Below, piece by piece: positions 1-9,149 of a stretch of DNA of 64,000 nt. The stretch's first letter is position 1, and the number at the start of each line of letters is the position of its first letter. Made by a program: the position numbers and the translations under genes. The notes under the pieces were generated by a model, which searched no databases, was not told the origin of the DNA, and saw only the letters and a program-made list of their open reading frames with translations. This DNA is from Gammaproteobacteria bacterium (GTDB lineage Bacteria; Pseudomonadota; Gammaproteobacteria; Pseudomonadales; Porticoccaceae): the NCBI GenBank assembly GCA_016708925.1, contig JADJET010000003.1, positions 310,001-374,000 on the forward strand. The letters are read 5' to 3'.

Positions 1-595
1 CATTCACCCACTCGGTAAATCCTTCGCCCCACCACCGATCGTTCTCCGGGATACGGTGAAATTGCGGCAAGTAAAACGCAATCAATCTGATGCTTTGTTC
101 CTGGATACAGATGCCGGCAGAAGCAGGCGCGCTCTGATTCTCGCTGGCATCCAGCAGCGATTCAATCAATTTTGCGTCCCTGGCAACTATTGCAGATTCG
201 CGAACCAACGCAAGATTGTGAGAAATCGAGGGGATCGACCCTTTAGACAAGGCTTCTGCGGCCGCGATCAAGCTTTCAGCCAACTGAAGCTCCCCTTTCG
301 AAAAATGTACAACACCCAGCATGTGAAGCACATCGGCATTCTCGGGCGAAAGATCCAGTGCCAGCCTGTACAGTCTTTCTGCATCCTCAAGGTCATTTTC
401 CTGTTGCGCCGTCAGGGCAGACTGCATCAGCTCATGCAGCGCGGCTTTCGCACTGCCGAATGCGCCAGGCGGCACACCACGACCGCGATCGCGGTGATCA
501 TCATGGCCACCACAGCAATGCTTATAGCGCTTACCGCTCCCACAAGCGCAGAGCGAATTTCTTCCGCTTTTCTGCCGGTCACCTGAAAACGTCAT
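1..595 (-). CDS. SEC-C/TPR protein with WbsX-type domain (N-terminal part, runs off the left edge)
   Basis: Reading the minus strand from the ATG at 595 gives 198 uninterrupted codons to the window edge. Residues 16-29 form a SEC-C zinc-binding motif (CACGSGKRYKHCCG). Residues 45-130 look like TPR helices (for example LYRLALDLSPENADVLHMLG). Near the edge the sequence reads IAFYLPQFHRIPENDRWWGE followed by GFTEW, the hallmark start of the Glyco_tran_WbsX family (PF14307) found in polysaccharide clusters. The gene lies 51 bp downstream of a DUF4254 gene on the same strand. The SD sequence is weak (GGAAA). Its function is probably surface-glycan synthesis or modification, but the enzymatic domain is almost entirely outside the window. 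The region is visibly less GC-rich than the rest. Confidence 0.75.
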   Translation of the reverse strand, partial: MTFSGDRQKSGRNSLCACGSGKRYKHCCGGHDDHRDRGRGVPPGAFGSAKAALHELMQSALTAQQENDLEDAERLYRLALDLSPENADVLHMLGVVHFSKGELQLAESLIAAAEALSKGSIPSISHNLALVRESAIVARDAKLIESLLDASENQSAPASAGICIQEQSIRLIAFYLPQFHRIPENDRWWGEGFTEWVN

Positions 596-646
596 GTTGC
601 ATTTTCCGCAATTGATATCCGGGTTCTTAAAGTCGCTTCAGAAACC

Positions 647-1240
647 TTACCCTGTCAACCAGGGGTTGAATTTCGGATCGTTGTACATCTTGAACTGCCG
701 ATACACTTTGAAGCGCAGTGCACCGGCCAGACAACCGCGCACAAGTTCGTCCAGACACCACGCCAGATCGGCATGCTGCTCCCGCAGGCGGGCCAGCCTT
801 GTGCTGCTTATACCGCGGTGGTCGGCATCGACGTCGCCGCGTCGGGTCTGCCAGTCCATGTGGAATAGCTTCAGACTGAGGATGGACAACCGGTCGATCA
901 GGGCGCCGATGGTCTCCGAATGCAGCTGCGCCGTGTCCGGCAGGCTCGGCAAGGCGATCAGAACCAGTTCGTCGATGCGTTCGATGGCGTCGTTGCGGCG
1001 TTGGTTATAGCCATCGATCAAGCGTTTGCTGTTGGCTATGGCGCTATCGGGAACGTCGCGACGCCGTGCCTGATCCTCTTCGTCCCACAGCGCGATATTG
1101 CAGTGGTGGTTATCTTCAATGGCTTTCCACAATGTCGCGGAGGGCACCAGGGGCGGCACAGCGCCGCGCTTCAGGTGTTCGAGCAAAGCACCATGAAAGC
1201 CTGTGACGTCGGCGGCATTCAGCTGATCGATTGAGCTCAT
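647..1240 (-). CDS. DUF4254 family protein
   Basis: The 197-residue product matches DUF4254 (PF13789). Visible conserved pieces are the N-terminal LWKAIEDNHHCNIALWDEED, the central NAIERIDELVL-like helix and the C-terminal FKVYRQFKMYNDPKFNPWL. Family members sit next to LPS or glycan glycosyltransferases, but the biochemical role is unknown. I chose the ATG at 1240 (MSSIDQ) because the open frame upstream to 1378 has no family similarity; the SD is poor at either start. It is followed after 51 bp by the SEC-C/WbsX gene and preceded by a large SEC-C glycosyltransferase, so it belongs to the same glycan cluster. The 287 bp between 1241 and 1527 hold no gene or clear regulatory site that I can see. 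Confidence 0.7.
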   Translation of the reverse strand: MSSIDQLNAADVTGFHGALLEHLKRGAVPPLVPSATLWKAIEDNHHCNIALWDEEDQARRRDVPDSAIANSKRLIDGYNQRRNDAIERIDELVLIALPSLPDTAQLHSETIGALIDRLSILSLKLFHMDWQTRRGDVDADHRGISSTRLARLREQHADLAWCLDELVRGCLAGALRFKVYRQFKMYNDPKFNPWLTG

Positions 1241-1527
1241 GGTGCCCAGGCTACTGGCAAGCGACGTTTGCACGCAACATAAGCAGGCATCGCGTTCAGT
1301 CTGCCGCGAGCGCCGGCCCGCAACTGAAGGACGGCTGGCAAAACGAACATGGACCAACCCGGAAAAGATCGGCGCCATTCAACCGCGATTGGAAATCCGC
1401 AGGTCGGGGCAATATGCTCGAAGCCGCGCGCCTCAATGCACCCAATGCCGGTCATTGCCAACGGGCACCGATCCAGCAAGGCGCCGTGTTGGCAGCGCTG
1501 TTCCCGGCACTCGGGATGGCGTTCATA

Positions 1528-4500
1528 TCAATTCCGGTATTCAGCACCACCGTCAGCACCCGATTTTCCCCCATGCACGTAAAAATCCAGGATGGCGTCC
1601 GTTTGTGCTTCCATTACTTTGACGACAGTAGCTCGCGCTGCCTCGCCTGTCGTGCGCCTCAGCTCCGGGTCGAGGGTCAACTGCGCGATCCATGCAAGAG
1701 CTTCCTCCTCGGTTTGGACGATAAACCCATTCTTGCCATGCTCGATCACCTCCACCATACCCACCCGCTCCCCGAACAGCACGACAGGGAGGCTCATGGC
1801 CATGGCCTCCAAGATAACTGTGCCCCCGGTCTCATACCAATGCGGGTGAGTACGATAAATAAAGCAATCCAGCTCCTGGAGAAATCCAACGACGCCGTTC
1901 GGCGCAGCCGGAAGTAGCGTAATGCCTACCTCAGGCCCGTTGCGCTCCAGCGGCGCGGCGAGACAGGTGCCGCCCATAATCCTGATTTCGTGCCCGAGTC
2001 CAGCCAGACGTCGAAACAACGCAGGATCATTCGGATGAAACTTCAGCCCGTCATCACGACTGTGGCGACCAATAGCCATCGGCCCGGGCCGCGATGATCT
2101 GGTGCGAACCGGACTAAAGCGACCTACATCCACAACAGGGTATTCGACACGCCCATCCATCCCGACCGCATCGCGGAATTGTCTGGATGGAAAACTAAAA
2201 TCGAGGGAAAACGCCGTGGCCACTCCCTCTAGCTCCACCAACCTTTCAATCAAACCGGCGGGACTGTCGGTGTTGTAACAGAGGGTGATTCGATCCGCCA
2301 GGCACTGATTCAACCAGCTTCCGTACTCAAAATAAGCTCCTATAAAAACCAGGTGCCCGGAGCGAGGATGGCGGCCGAGCGCCACGTCGATCGTCTGAAT
2401 CGGGTAAGACTCCAAAAATTCCGGCATGGGTGGGACGGTGGACCACACTTGCGCACGAACCTGCCTGGCAAGCTGACAAAAAAGGTGCAGCGCACGATGC
2501 TCGGATCCGCCAAACCGTCCCAAATTCGCAACGATGTGAATTTCAGGAATTTGGCCTGTATCCGCATGCGGCGCTCGACGGTTGAAACGTTCGATCAGCC
2601 TGGCCACCATGCGTCGGGTCGAGGCGTCCCGCTCTGGCTTGTACCAATGCTGACAGGCCCGCGTGACGCCTTCCGCAGCTCTGGTTGTTTCGCCCAGGTC
2701 TGCCGCCCTCCGAAAGAATGCGTAAGCCTCTTCATATCGCGCCATTTCCGTACATATGTTCCCACAATCCAGAGCCGTTCTGGCACGCATCAAATCCGCA
2801 GGCAAAAGGTAAGTCACTATCTCGATTGCGACGAAGGCATCGCCGGAACGGAAGGCTGCCAAGGCACTCTGCGCCTTCTCTTCAGAAGGATTCGCGGGCG
2901 GCATGGCGGTCGCGAACTGGCCACAACAATGTTTGTAGCGTTTACAGCTGCCGCACGGACAGATCTCCATACGGGAAGGCCGTACCGTTTCGGGCGCGAC
3001 TGGACGCTCATTCGATGCAGGCTGAGGTGGTGGGCCGCCCAGCCGAGACAATAACTTCAGCGCCGCCTCACGGACCCGCGGATCGGAAGCGGCCATCCAT
3101 GCTTCCTTGCGGGCGCCGGAAAGAAACCCGGCGCGCTCCAGCGTCGTTGCGAGATGGAGTCGGAACTCCCCTGCGGCCGGATTGATTTCGAGGGCCCGCC
3201 GCAACACGCGCTCAGCCTCAACCAATTCGCCATTCATAAGAGCAATGTATCCGAGCCCGCTCAATGCATTAGGATCGTCAGGATACTCGCGCAGCACTGC
3301 GTCAAAAGCAGCGCGAGCTTCATCACTATCGCCGCGATTGTATGCAGAAATCGCCTTCTTGCAGCCATTTGTGGCACGGGCAATGTGATAGCGCCCGATC
3401 CCAAACCATTTGCAACGCAACAATTGCTCGAAACGCAACAGCTTGGCAATATCACGGTTATTCAACCTACCGGTTCCCGATGTGCCCAACTCCACGCAAT
3501 AATTGAAACTAACGTGGCGGACATGCTCAAAATCGGAATATTCAGCAATCTGAGAGAAGAAGTCCCGGTCTTCACTGATCTCCAATCTTTCGTCGAAACG
3601 AAAATCCATGCTCAATACGCTTCGTCGAACAAGAGCAGTAGGAAAACATAGAATGGCGTCATGAAACATGATCGCCCGGTTGAACGGAAGGCCGGACAGG
3701 GATATGGTTTCCCCGCTGGAATCGACCAACCTCGTCAGGCCATAAACAACAAGCTTGTCCGTTGACGATGCTGCTTTCATCAGTACGGAAACGTGATCAG
3801 CATCGAAGCTATCGTCGTCATCCAGAAAGCCGAACCACTCTCCCCACACCGCATCGAGTCCCACATTGGCCGCGTGCGGCCTGAGCAAGGGCTGGCCACC
3901 ACCCACCAAGCGGACTTCATGACCCGATCGCCAGGCAATTTCCGGAAGCGGCGGATGCGCACCTCCCGTGGCATCGACGACGATGACATCCAGCGCGGGA
4001 TAGTCTTGCGCCGCCAGCGACTCCAAAGCCAACCGCAGCTCCGGACGCCCCATGCTGCGGACAATGATGGAGACCAGGGGAAATACCTGGGTCGCGCTAC
4101 TCTTCTCTTCGTTCAATTGCTCATAGACTGGAAGCGCATCCCGATATTCCCGAATCGGCAAGGTTCGCGCAAGACTTTCCAGCTTTTTCCAATAGGCATT
4201 GTTCAACCAACGCTGTCTTGAAAAATTGTATATGGAAAAAAAATGCTGCTGATTGAATGTGTTGTTGCCATGATAAATGTAGACATAGAGATCGGGCGCA
4301 TCGAGACTCAGAACTCGTTCACTCAGCATCACGGAGTCCATCATTTCCGTATCTTCGCCACGGCGCAACGCCGGATACGGCGGCATGACCCGTTTCAAAG
4401 CCAGAATCGACCCTTCCCAACGCCGCGTACCTGAAATGGCCAGTCTATCGACCGCGGGCCACCAGAGTATCCAGCGGCGCAGTACGCAGGCCGATGCCTG

Positions 4501-4923
4501 CGTTGCCAACAACGCCGCAAGCTGTATCTGGATACGCTCGGGCGCATAGAGATCATCATCATCCCACTGGCATACATACTCGCCGCGCGCATTCGCAACA
4601 GAAATGTTCCTGAGCTCTCCAAGCGTCTTTTCCCCCGCCGATACCTCCACAAGGCGAATCCTGGCGTCTTGCAGGCTGGCGACATGAGGAATCAATGCGC
4701 TGGCTGAATCATCAATGACGATGATCAACTCGCAATTCTCATAGGTCTGATTCTGGAAGCACGCAATGGCGAACTTGGCTGGAAATACATGGCCCCGGGT
4801 AACCATCAGACAGGACACCAGCGGACCGTCTCCGCCGGTCCATGCCAAATCAACAGGGGTTATCTCTCCCTCTCGTCCGTTTTCAATTATTGAGGCTGGA
4901 ATGGTTTGCCTGCCGGATTTCAT
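1528..4923 (-). CDS. Multidomain glycosyltransferase: GT2-GT2-TPR-SEC-C-TPR-GT4
   Basis: This 1131-residue protein has two consecutive family 2 glycosyltransferase domains. The first spans about residues 33-260 (LVSCLMVTRGH, acidic metal motif QWDDDD at 119-124). The second spans about 282-500 (PLVSIIVRSMGRPELRLALE, FLDDDD at 366-371). TPR helices follow at about 520-615. A SEC-C motif lies at 655-668 (CPCGSCKRYKHCCG, with Cys in place of the usual second Gly). More TPR-like helices lie at about 680-760, and a GT4-like C-terminal half (about 795-1131) ends with an ETGGTVILEAMAMSLPVV block typical of the nucleotide-sugar-binding domain. It probably adds several sugars to a surface glycan or protein. 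It starts 9 bp after the stop of the next upstream gene, with GAGG as SD. Acceptor and sugars cannot be told. Confidence 0.8.
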   Translation of the reverse strand: MKSGRQTIPASIIENGREGEITPVDLAWTGGDGPLVSCLMVTRGHVFPAKFAIACFQNQTYENCELIIVIDDSASALIPHVASLQDARIRLVEVSAGEKTLGELRNISVANARGEYVCQWDDDDLYAPERIQIQLAALLATQASACVLRRWILWWPAVDRLAISGTRRWEGSILALKRVMPPYPALRRGEDTEMMDSVMLSERVLSLDAPDLYVYIYHGNNTFNQQHFFSIYNFSRQRWLNNAYWKKLESLARTLPIREYRDALPVYEQLNEEKSSATQVFPLVSIIVRSMGRPELRLALESLAAQDYPALDVIVVDATGGAHPPLPEIAWRSGHEVRLVGGGQPLLRPHAANVGLDAVWGEWFGFLDDDDSFDADHVSVLMKAASSTDKLVVYGLTRLVDSSGETISLSGLPFNRAIMFHDAILCFPTALVRRSVLSMDFRFDERLEISEDRDFFSQIAEYSDFEHVRHVSFNYCVELGTSGTGRLNNRDIAKLLRFEQLLRCKWFGIGRYHIARATNGCKKAISAYNRGDSDEARAAFDAVLREYPDDPNALSGLGYIALMNGELVEAERVLRRALEINPAAGEFRLHLATTLERAGFLSGARKEAWMAASDPRVREAALKLLSRLGGPPPQPASNERPVAPETVRPSRMEICPCGSCKRYKHCCGQFATAMPPANPSEEKAQSALAAFRSGDAFVAIEIVTYLLPADLMRARTALDCGNICTEMARYEEAYAFFRRAADLGETTRAAEGVTRACQHWYKPERDASTRRMVARLIERFNRRAPHADTGQIPEIHIVANLGRFGGSEHRALHLFCQLARQVRAQVWSTVPPMPEFLESYPIQTIDVALGRHPRSGHLVFIGAYFEYGSWLNQCLADRITLCYNTDSPAGLIERLVELEGVATAFSLDFSFPSRQFRDAVGMDGRVEYPVVDVGRFSPVRTRSSRPGPMAIGRHSRDDGLKFHPNDPALFRRLAGLGHEIRIMGGTCLAAPLERNGPEVGITLLPAAPNGVVGFLQELDCFIYRTHPHWYETGGTVILEAMAMSLPVVLFGERVGMVEVIEHGKNGFIVQTEEEALAWIAQLTLDPELRRTTGEAARATVVKVMEAQTDAILDFYVHGGKSGADGGAEYRN

Positions 4924-4932
4924 GATCGCGCC

Positions 4933-7218
4933 TCAACAAAGAACATGTGCGAGCGCCAGCCTGAGATCCGCCGCGACCGCCGGCCAGTCGCCCGCGCGCG
5001 GCTGGCGGAACAGGCGCGCGCTGGGGTACCAGGGACTGTCGGTGCGATCAAGCAACCAGCGGAAATCCGCGCTGTGCTGCAACAGGATCCAGACCGGTCG
5101 GCCCAGGGCGCCGGCCGCGTGGGCAATGGAGGTGTCCACGGTGATGATCAGATCGAGTTCGGCCATCAGTGCGGCGGTCTCGGCAAAATCGGTCTGCTCG
5201 TCGCCCCAGTCGAGAATGGGCCTTGGTACGCTGCGCAGTTCCTCGCGTCCCGCGCCGAGTTGCAGGTTGATCCAGGCCACATCGGGCAGTTCGAACAAGC
5301 CCGTGAGCGCTTGCAGGGAACAGGAACGATAGCGGTCATCCGGGTTGGAAGGGTTGCCAGCCCAGGACAGGCCGACGCGCAGCCGCGCCGGCACCGCGTC
5401 CAAACGCCGCCGCCAATTGGTGCGGGAATCGATCGGCACCTCCAGGTAAGGCACGTCGGCAGGAACCGCCGCCAGCGAGCGGGTGCCGCACCGGTGCGGC
5501 AGGCTCAGCAGGTGGCAGAAGTAATCGCAAGAGGGAATCACCGCTTCACCAACGTACACGTCCGACAAGCCATGAACGTTGCGCAGCAATCCGGCCACAT
5601 GGGCCTGACGCACAAAGAGGCCGATCCTGCCCCCCTGATCCGCAAGCGTTTTCGCATAACGGATGAACTGCAAACTGTCGCCGATGCCCTGTTCGGCGAT
5701 CAGCAACAGGTTTTTGCCTGCCAGCGGTTCGCCCTGCCAGGGGCGGGGGCTGCCGGCCATCGCCGGCAGCCGATAGCCCGCGGCATATTCGGGGCATTGC
5801 CGGCGCGACTCGTACCCCGCCCAGCCTTGCGCATAATCGCCCAGGGTCAGTTGCACCAGAGCCCGGCTGAAGCGCGCCTGCGTCAGGTTGGCGTCCAGTG
5901 CCAGCGCGCGATCGAATGCCGCCAGCGCCTGGTCGAGATGACCGAGCTTGTGCAGATCCAGACCCAGATTGCTCCAGGCCGGGGCGTAGGTCGGGAGCAA
6001 CGCCACTGCCTTGCGATACTCGACCACGGCTTCTTCCAGACGGCCCTGGGCGCGCAGGCACAGGCCGAGGTTGTTGAAGAAATCCGGCAGGTCGTCCCGT
6101 TGCGCCAGTGCCCCGCGTATCCGCCGCTCACCCTCGACCGGACGCTGCTGCTGCATTTCGATCACGCCCAGATAGTGTTCCGCCATCGCATCGGCGCCCA
6201 GCGCCAGCACGGACTCATAGCCCTGTCGCGCGGCGGCGAGGCGGCCGGCCTGATGGTCGGCCATGGCCTGTTGCAACAGCGCCGCGGGATTCGCGGTCGG
6301 GGCCATGAGTGCTCCCGGAGTCGAATCGACCTGACCACAGCAATGCTTGAAGCGCTTGCCACTGCCGCAGGAACAGGGGGCGTTGCGACTCGGCGGCACG
6401 GCGGCGCGCTGGTCAGACGAGTCCTTTATCGAATCCAGCATGGCGGCGCATTGGGTGTCGACGGGAAAGGCGCGCAGGCGTTGTTCCAGCAGTGTGCGCG
6501 CCGCATCCAGACGTTTAAGATCGATAAAGTTTTTCGCCAGCGACAGGAATTGAATCGAGCCCTGCACCGACGCCGGCATCGCCGCGACAAAATCGGCCAC
6601 TTCGGTGTCGTCGAGAAACAGCCACATATTGAACAGGCCGTGAAACCCCAGCGGCCGGCTCTGTGGATAGGTGGTTTCGAACGAAAAACGATCCGCGACC
6701 CCGGCGGGCGCGAAGCGGATGCCATGGCGGGATTCCAGCAGTGGCCGGTAATCCCGGCAGATCATCACATCCTCGGGCTCGAAACGATCGATCGCGGAGT
6801 CCTGGAGCGCTTCCAGCAAACGCCGCGAGCGCAGCGAAAAACCGCCGTTGCCGACGCAATGGGCATCCTCGTGGAACCCCCAGCGCGCACCGATGTAATC
6901 GTGGCGCAGGAATTCATCGCTCCAGGCGTCGGGATTGACCACATAGCCGTCCCACTGGATCAACAGCACGTGCTCGGTGTGGATATGCCGCAGCAAATCC
7001 TTCATGACGAAGCGCGAATACGCCGCGCGTCCCGCCAGCGGGGGAATGGCGATATGGCGCGCGCCACCGGTATCAGCGCCGGAATCCGACAGAAACAGGG
7101 CATCGGCGAATTCCAGCGCCGTCAGCGACAACCGCATCGCCCGCGCCGCCAGCGCATGGGTCTGGGTATCGATCACGCATACCGTGGTGGCGGCGACCGT
7201 GGCCCTTGTGTTCGGCAT
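4933..7218 (-). CDS. DUF5672-SEC-C-TPR-glycosyltransferase fusion
   Basis: The 761-residue protein begins with a DUF5672-like domain (about residues 12-235; LLIQWDGYVVNPDAW, VGNGGFSLRSRRLLEAL), a family associated with glycan clusters. A SEC-C motif sits at 282-295 (CSCGSGKRFKHCCG). Several TPR repeats follow (about 310-460). The C-terminal domain resembles TPR-linked glycosyltransferases (VGLSWAGNPSNPDDRYRS, LIITVDTSIAHAAGALGRPV), as in the GT9/GT41-like superfamily. I chose the ATG at 7218 because GAGAGGGACAG is ideally placed before it; the open frame continues upstream to 7272 without an SD. It is the first gene of the minus-strand glycan operon, 9 bp before the next gene. A 787-residue open frame on the opposite strand is a shadow of its codon bias. 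Confidence 0.8.
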   Translation of the reverse strand: MPNTRATVAATTVCVIDTQTHALAARAMRLSLTALEFADALFLSDSGADTGGARHIAIPPLAGRAAYSRFVMKDLLRHIHTEHVLLIQWDGYVVNPDAWSDEFLRHDYIGARWGFHEDAHCVGNGGFSLRSRRLLEALQDSAIDRFEPEDVMICRDYRPLLESRHGIRFAPAGVADRFSFETTYPQSRPLGFHGLFNMWLFLDDTEVADFVAAMPASVQGSIQFLSLAKNFIDLKRLDAARTLLEQRLRAFPVDTQCAAMLDSIKDSSDQRAAVPPSRNAPCSCGSGKRFKHCCGQVDSTPGALMAPTANPAALLQQAMADHQAGRLAAARQGYESVLALGADAMAEHYLGVIEMQQQRPVEGERRIRGALAQRDDLPDFFNNLGLCLRAQGRLEEAVVEYRKAVALLPTYAPAWSNLGLDLHKLGHLDQALAAFDRALALDANLTQARFSRALVQLTLGDYAQGWAGYESRRQCPEYAAGYRLPAMAGSPRPWQGEPLAGKNLLLIAEQGIGDSLQFIRYAKTLADQGGRIGLFVRQAHVAGLLRNVHGLSDVYVGEAVIPSCDYFCHLLSLPHRCGTRSLAAVPADVPYLEVPIDSRTNWRRRLDAVPARLRVGLSWAGNPSNPDDRYRSCSLQALTGLFELPDVAWINLQLGAGREELRSVPRPILDWGDEQTDFAETAALMAELDLIITVDTSIAHAAGALGRPVWILLQHSADFRWLLDRTDSPWYPSARLFRQPRAGDWPAVAADLRLALAHVLC

Positions 7219-7301
7219 GCTGTCCCTCTCGCAGCTGGAAGGCCCGGTTTGTATCCGAACCCGTACTGACATCGCTCATATCCATGGACACTCTGAACAA
7301 T

Positions 7302-7398
7302 CGTCATGCCCGCGCGGCCTGTCCTCGAATGCTGTAATCGGGGACGGGCATCCAGAAGGCTTTGAGATCCCTGGGTTCCCGCTTGCGCGGGAACGACG
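7302..7398. repeat. Dispersed inverted repeat (CGTCATGCCCGC ... GCGGGAACGACG)
   Basis: The ends are inverted copies (CGTCATGCCCGC and GCGGGAACGACG), with inner arms GGGCATCCAG and CTGGGTTCCCGC. The same core motif (CGTCATgCCCGC / GCGGGaATGACG) occurs inside the mobile elements at 31516-31966 and 60250-60411, but the terminal CTAG-flanked sequences of those copies are missing here, so this is a partial or related copy. Confidence 0.6.
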
Positions 7399-7611
7399 AT
7401 TGCGTGGTTATTCAGAGTATCCCTGTCACTCCATGGGGATTGGATTATAGATCAGTCGCCGGCACGTCCTTCCCATCCGGTTTCCAGCTACCCTGGTTTA
7501 TTCCTCAGGTGCGCAATGTTCGACAAAACCCCGGTTTGACGCATGTGCCACAGCGAATAACTGGCTCTGAAGCCAGCCACCCGCGCGGTAAAACTTCCGG
7601 CGGCAAGCGAC

Positions 7612-7640
7612 GCCCGAGCACGGCCCGCCGCCGCTATAAT
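7612..7640 (+). promoter_or_regulatory. Putative sigma-70 promoter of lptM-lysA
   Basis: A perfect -10 hexamer TATAAT lies at 7635-7640, 30 bp before the lptM ATG. The hexamer expected 17 bp upstream (GCCCGA) is a poor -35, so the assignment rests on the -10 box and its position. Confidence 0.4.
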
Positions 7641-7670
7641 GCCAAGCCAGATACCCCCGGCGCCAAGTCC

Positions 7671-7880
7671 ATGGTCAATCCGCTCCGCATCGCATCCACA
7701 TTACTGCTCGCCCTGGCCCTGCCGGCCGGACTCGGCGGCTGCGGCAACAGTGGGCCGCTGTTTCTGCCGCCACCGCCGGTGAGTCAGATGCCCGAAAAAG
7801 CGCCGAATGCCGCGCCGGTGCCCACAACCAAGGCAGCGCCGCCCGCCGACGCCGGCGCCACCGAAAGCACTGCACCCTGA
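7671..7880 (+). CDS. lptM: LptM (YifL-type) small lipoprotein
   Basis: This 69-residue lipoprotein precursor has a basic start (MVNPLR), a hydrophobic stretch and a lipobox ending LGGC, followed immediately by GNSGPLFLPPP. A short lipobox followed by KGPLYFPP-type sequence and a proline/alanine-rich tail is the signature of LptM/YifL, which assists assembly of the LptDE lipopolysaccharide translocon in the outer membrane (known for the E. coli protein). The gene directly precedes lysA by 14 bp, the usual gammaproteobacterial arrangement. A TATAAT box lies 30 bp upstream. Confidence 0.8.
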   Translation: MVNPLRIASTLLLALALPAGLGGCGNSGPLFLPPPPVSQMPEKAPNAAPVPTTKAAPPADAGATESTAP

Positions 7881-7894
7881 CCGACCCGCACCCC

Positions 7895-9148
7895 ATGGGC
7901 CAACTCCAGATGATCGCCGGCGAACTCCGCTGCGAGAACGTCGCCCTGAGCGCCATCGCCAGTGACCTGGGCACGCCGACCTACGTCTATAGCCGCGCGG
8001 CGCTCACCGAGCACTTTCAAGCCTACGCCGAAGCGCTGCGCGGCACCGCTCACCTGATCTGTTACGCGGTGAAAGCCAACTCGAATCTTGCGGTGCTGGA
8101 TCTGCTGGCCCGCCTCGGGGCGGGCTTCGACATCGTCTCGGTGGGCGAACTGGAGCGCGTGCTGCGCGCCGGCGGCGACCCCCGCAAGGTGGTGTTTTCC
8201 GGGGTTGGCAAAACCGCGGCGGAAATGGCGCGCGCGCTCAGCGTCGGCATTCACTGCTTCAACGTCGAATCCCTCGCCGAGCTGGAACGCCTCGACCGGG
8301 TGGCCGGCGAACTCGGGCGGCGCGCGCCGGTGTCGCTGCGCGTCAATCCCGATGTCGATGCCGGCACCCATCCCTATATCGCCACCGGTCTCGCGGAAAA
8401 CAAATTCGGCCTGCCCATCGACGCCGCGCGCGCCTGCTATCGGCGCGCGCGCGAATTGCGCCATATCGAGATGCGCGGCATCGACTGCCATATCGGCTCC
8501 CAGCTCACCGCGCTGGCACCTTTCGAGGCCGCGCTCGAACGCGTCCTGCTGCTGCTGGCCGACCTGCGCCGGGACGGCATCGCGCTCACGCATCTCGACC
8601 TCGGCGGCGGTCTCGGGGTGCGTTACCGCGACGAGACGCCACCCACGCCGCAAGCCTATATCGCCGCCCTGCGCCGCCACACCGACCCACTCGGCCTGAC
8701 CCTGATGGTGGAACCCGGGCGCTCCATCGTCGCCAACGCCGGTGTGCTCCTCACCCGCGTCGAATACCTGAAGGAAAATCGCGACAAACATTTCGCCATC
8801 GTCGATGCCGCCATGAACGATCTGGTGCGCCCGGCGCTTTATCAGGCGTGGATGGCCATCGAACCCGTGGTACCGCGCGCCGATGTTCCCGAACACCGCT
8901 ACGACATCGTCGGCCCGGTGTGCGAGACCGGCGATTTTCTCGGCCGCGACCGGCCGCTGCGCCTGGCCGAGGGCGATCTGCTGTGCGTGCGCTCCGCCGG
9001 CGCCTACGGCTTCACCATGAGCTCCAACTACAACAGCCGCCCGCGCGCCGCCGAAGTCCTGGTCGATGGCGACCGCTATACCGTGGTCCGGGAGCGCGAA
9101 ACCCTCGCCGATCTGATGCGCGGCGAACATCTGTTGCCGGGCGACTGA
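7895..9148 (+). CDS. lysA: Diaminopimelate decarboxylase
   Basis: The product decarboxylates meso-diaminopimelate to L-lysine, the last step of lysine synthesis, using pyridoxal phosphate in the cytoplasm. At 417 residues it has the normal family length. Visible motifs are the PLP lysine in YAVKANSN (Lys60), HIGSQL, the glycine loop GGGLGV that holds the cofactor phosphate, EPGRSIVANAG and the substrate-binding CETGD with the conserved Cys. The start ATG lies 14 bp after lptM. The stop is followed within 1 bp by the GTG of dapF, so the two lysine/peptidoglycan genes are co-transcribed. Confidence 0.95.
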   Translation: MGQLQMIAGELRCENVALSAIASDLGTPTYVYSRAALTEHFQAYAEALRGTAHLICYAVKANSNLAVLDLLARLGAGFDIVSVGELERVLRAGGDPRKVVFSGVGKTAAEMARALSVGIHCFNVESLAELERLDRVAGELGRRAPVSLRVNPDVDAGTHPYIATGLAENKFGLPIDAARACYRRARELRHIEMRGIDCHIGSQLTALAPFEAALERVLLLLADLRRDGIALTHLDLGGGLGVRYRDETPPTPQAYIAALRRHTDPLGLTLMVEPGRSIVANAGVLLTRVEYLKENRDKHFAIVDAAMNDLVRPALYQAWMAIEPVVPRADVPEHRYDIVGPVCETGDFLGRDRPLRLAEGDLLCVRSAGAYGFTMSSNYNSRPRAAEVLVDGDRYTVVRERETLADLMRGEHLLPGD

Positions 9149-9149
9149 C

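Larger units (their letters stand above)
7219..7670. other. Intergenic region between divergent operons
   Basis: About 450 bp without a convincing gene. It contains the start region of the minus-strand glycan operon, one dispersed inverted-repeat element (7302-7398) and a likely promoter just before lptM. I see nothing else in it. Confidence 0.6.

Noticed and set aside
4906..7269. 787-codon open frame on the plus strand opposite the SEC-C glycosyltransferase
   Set aside because: It mirrors the codon bias of the real minus-strand gene, has no domain or signal, and the minus-strand product has clear family motifs.
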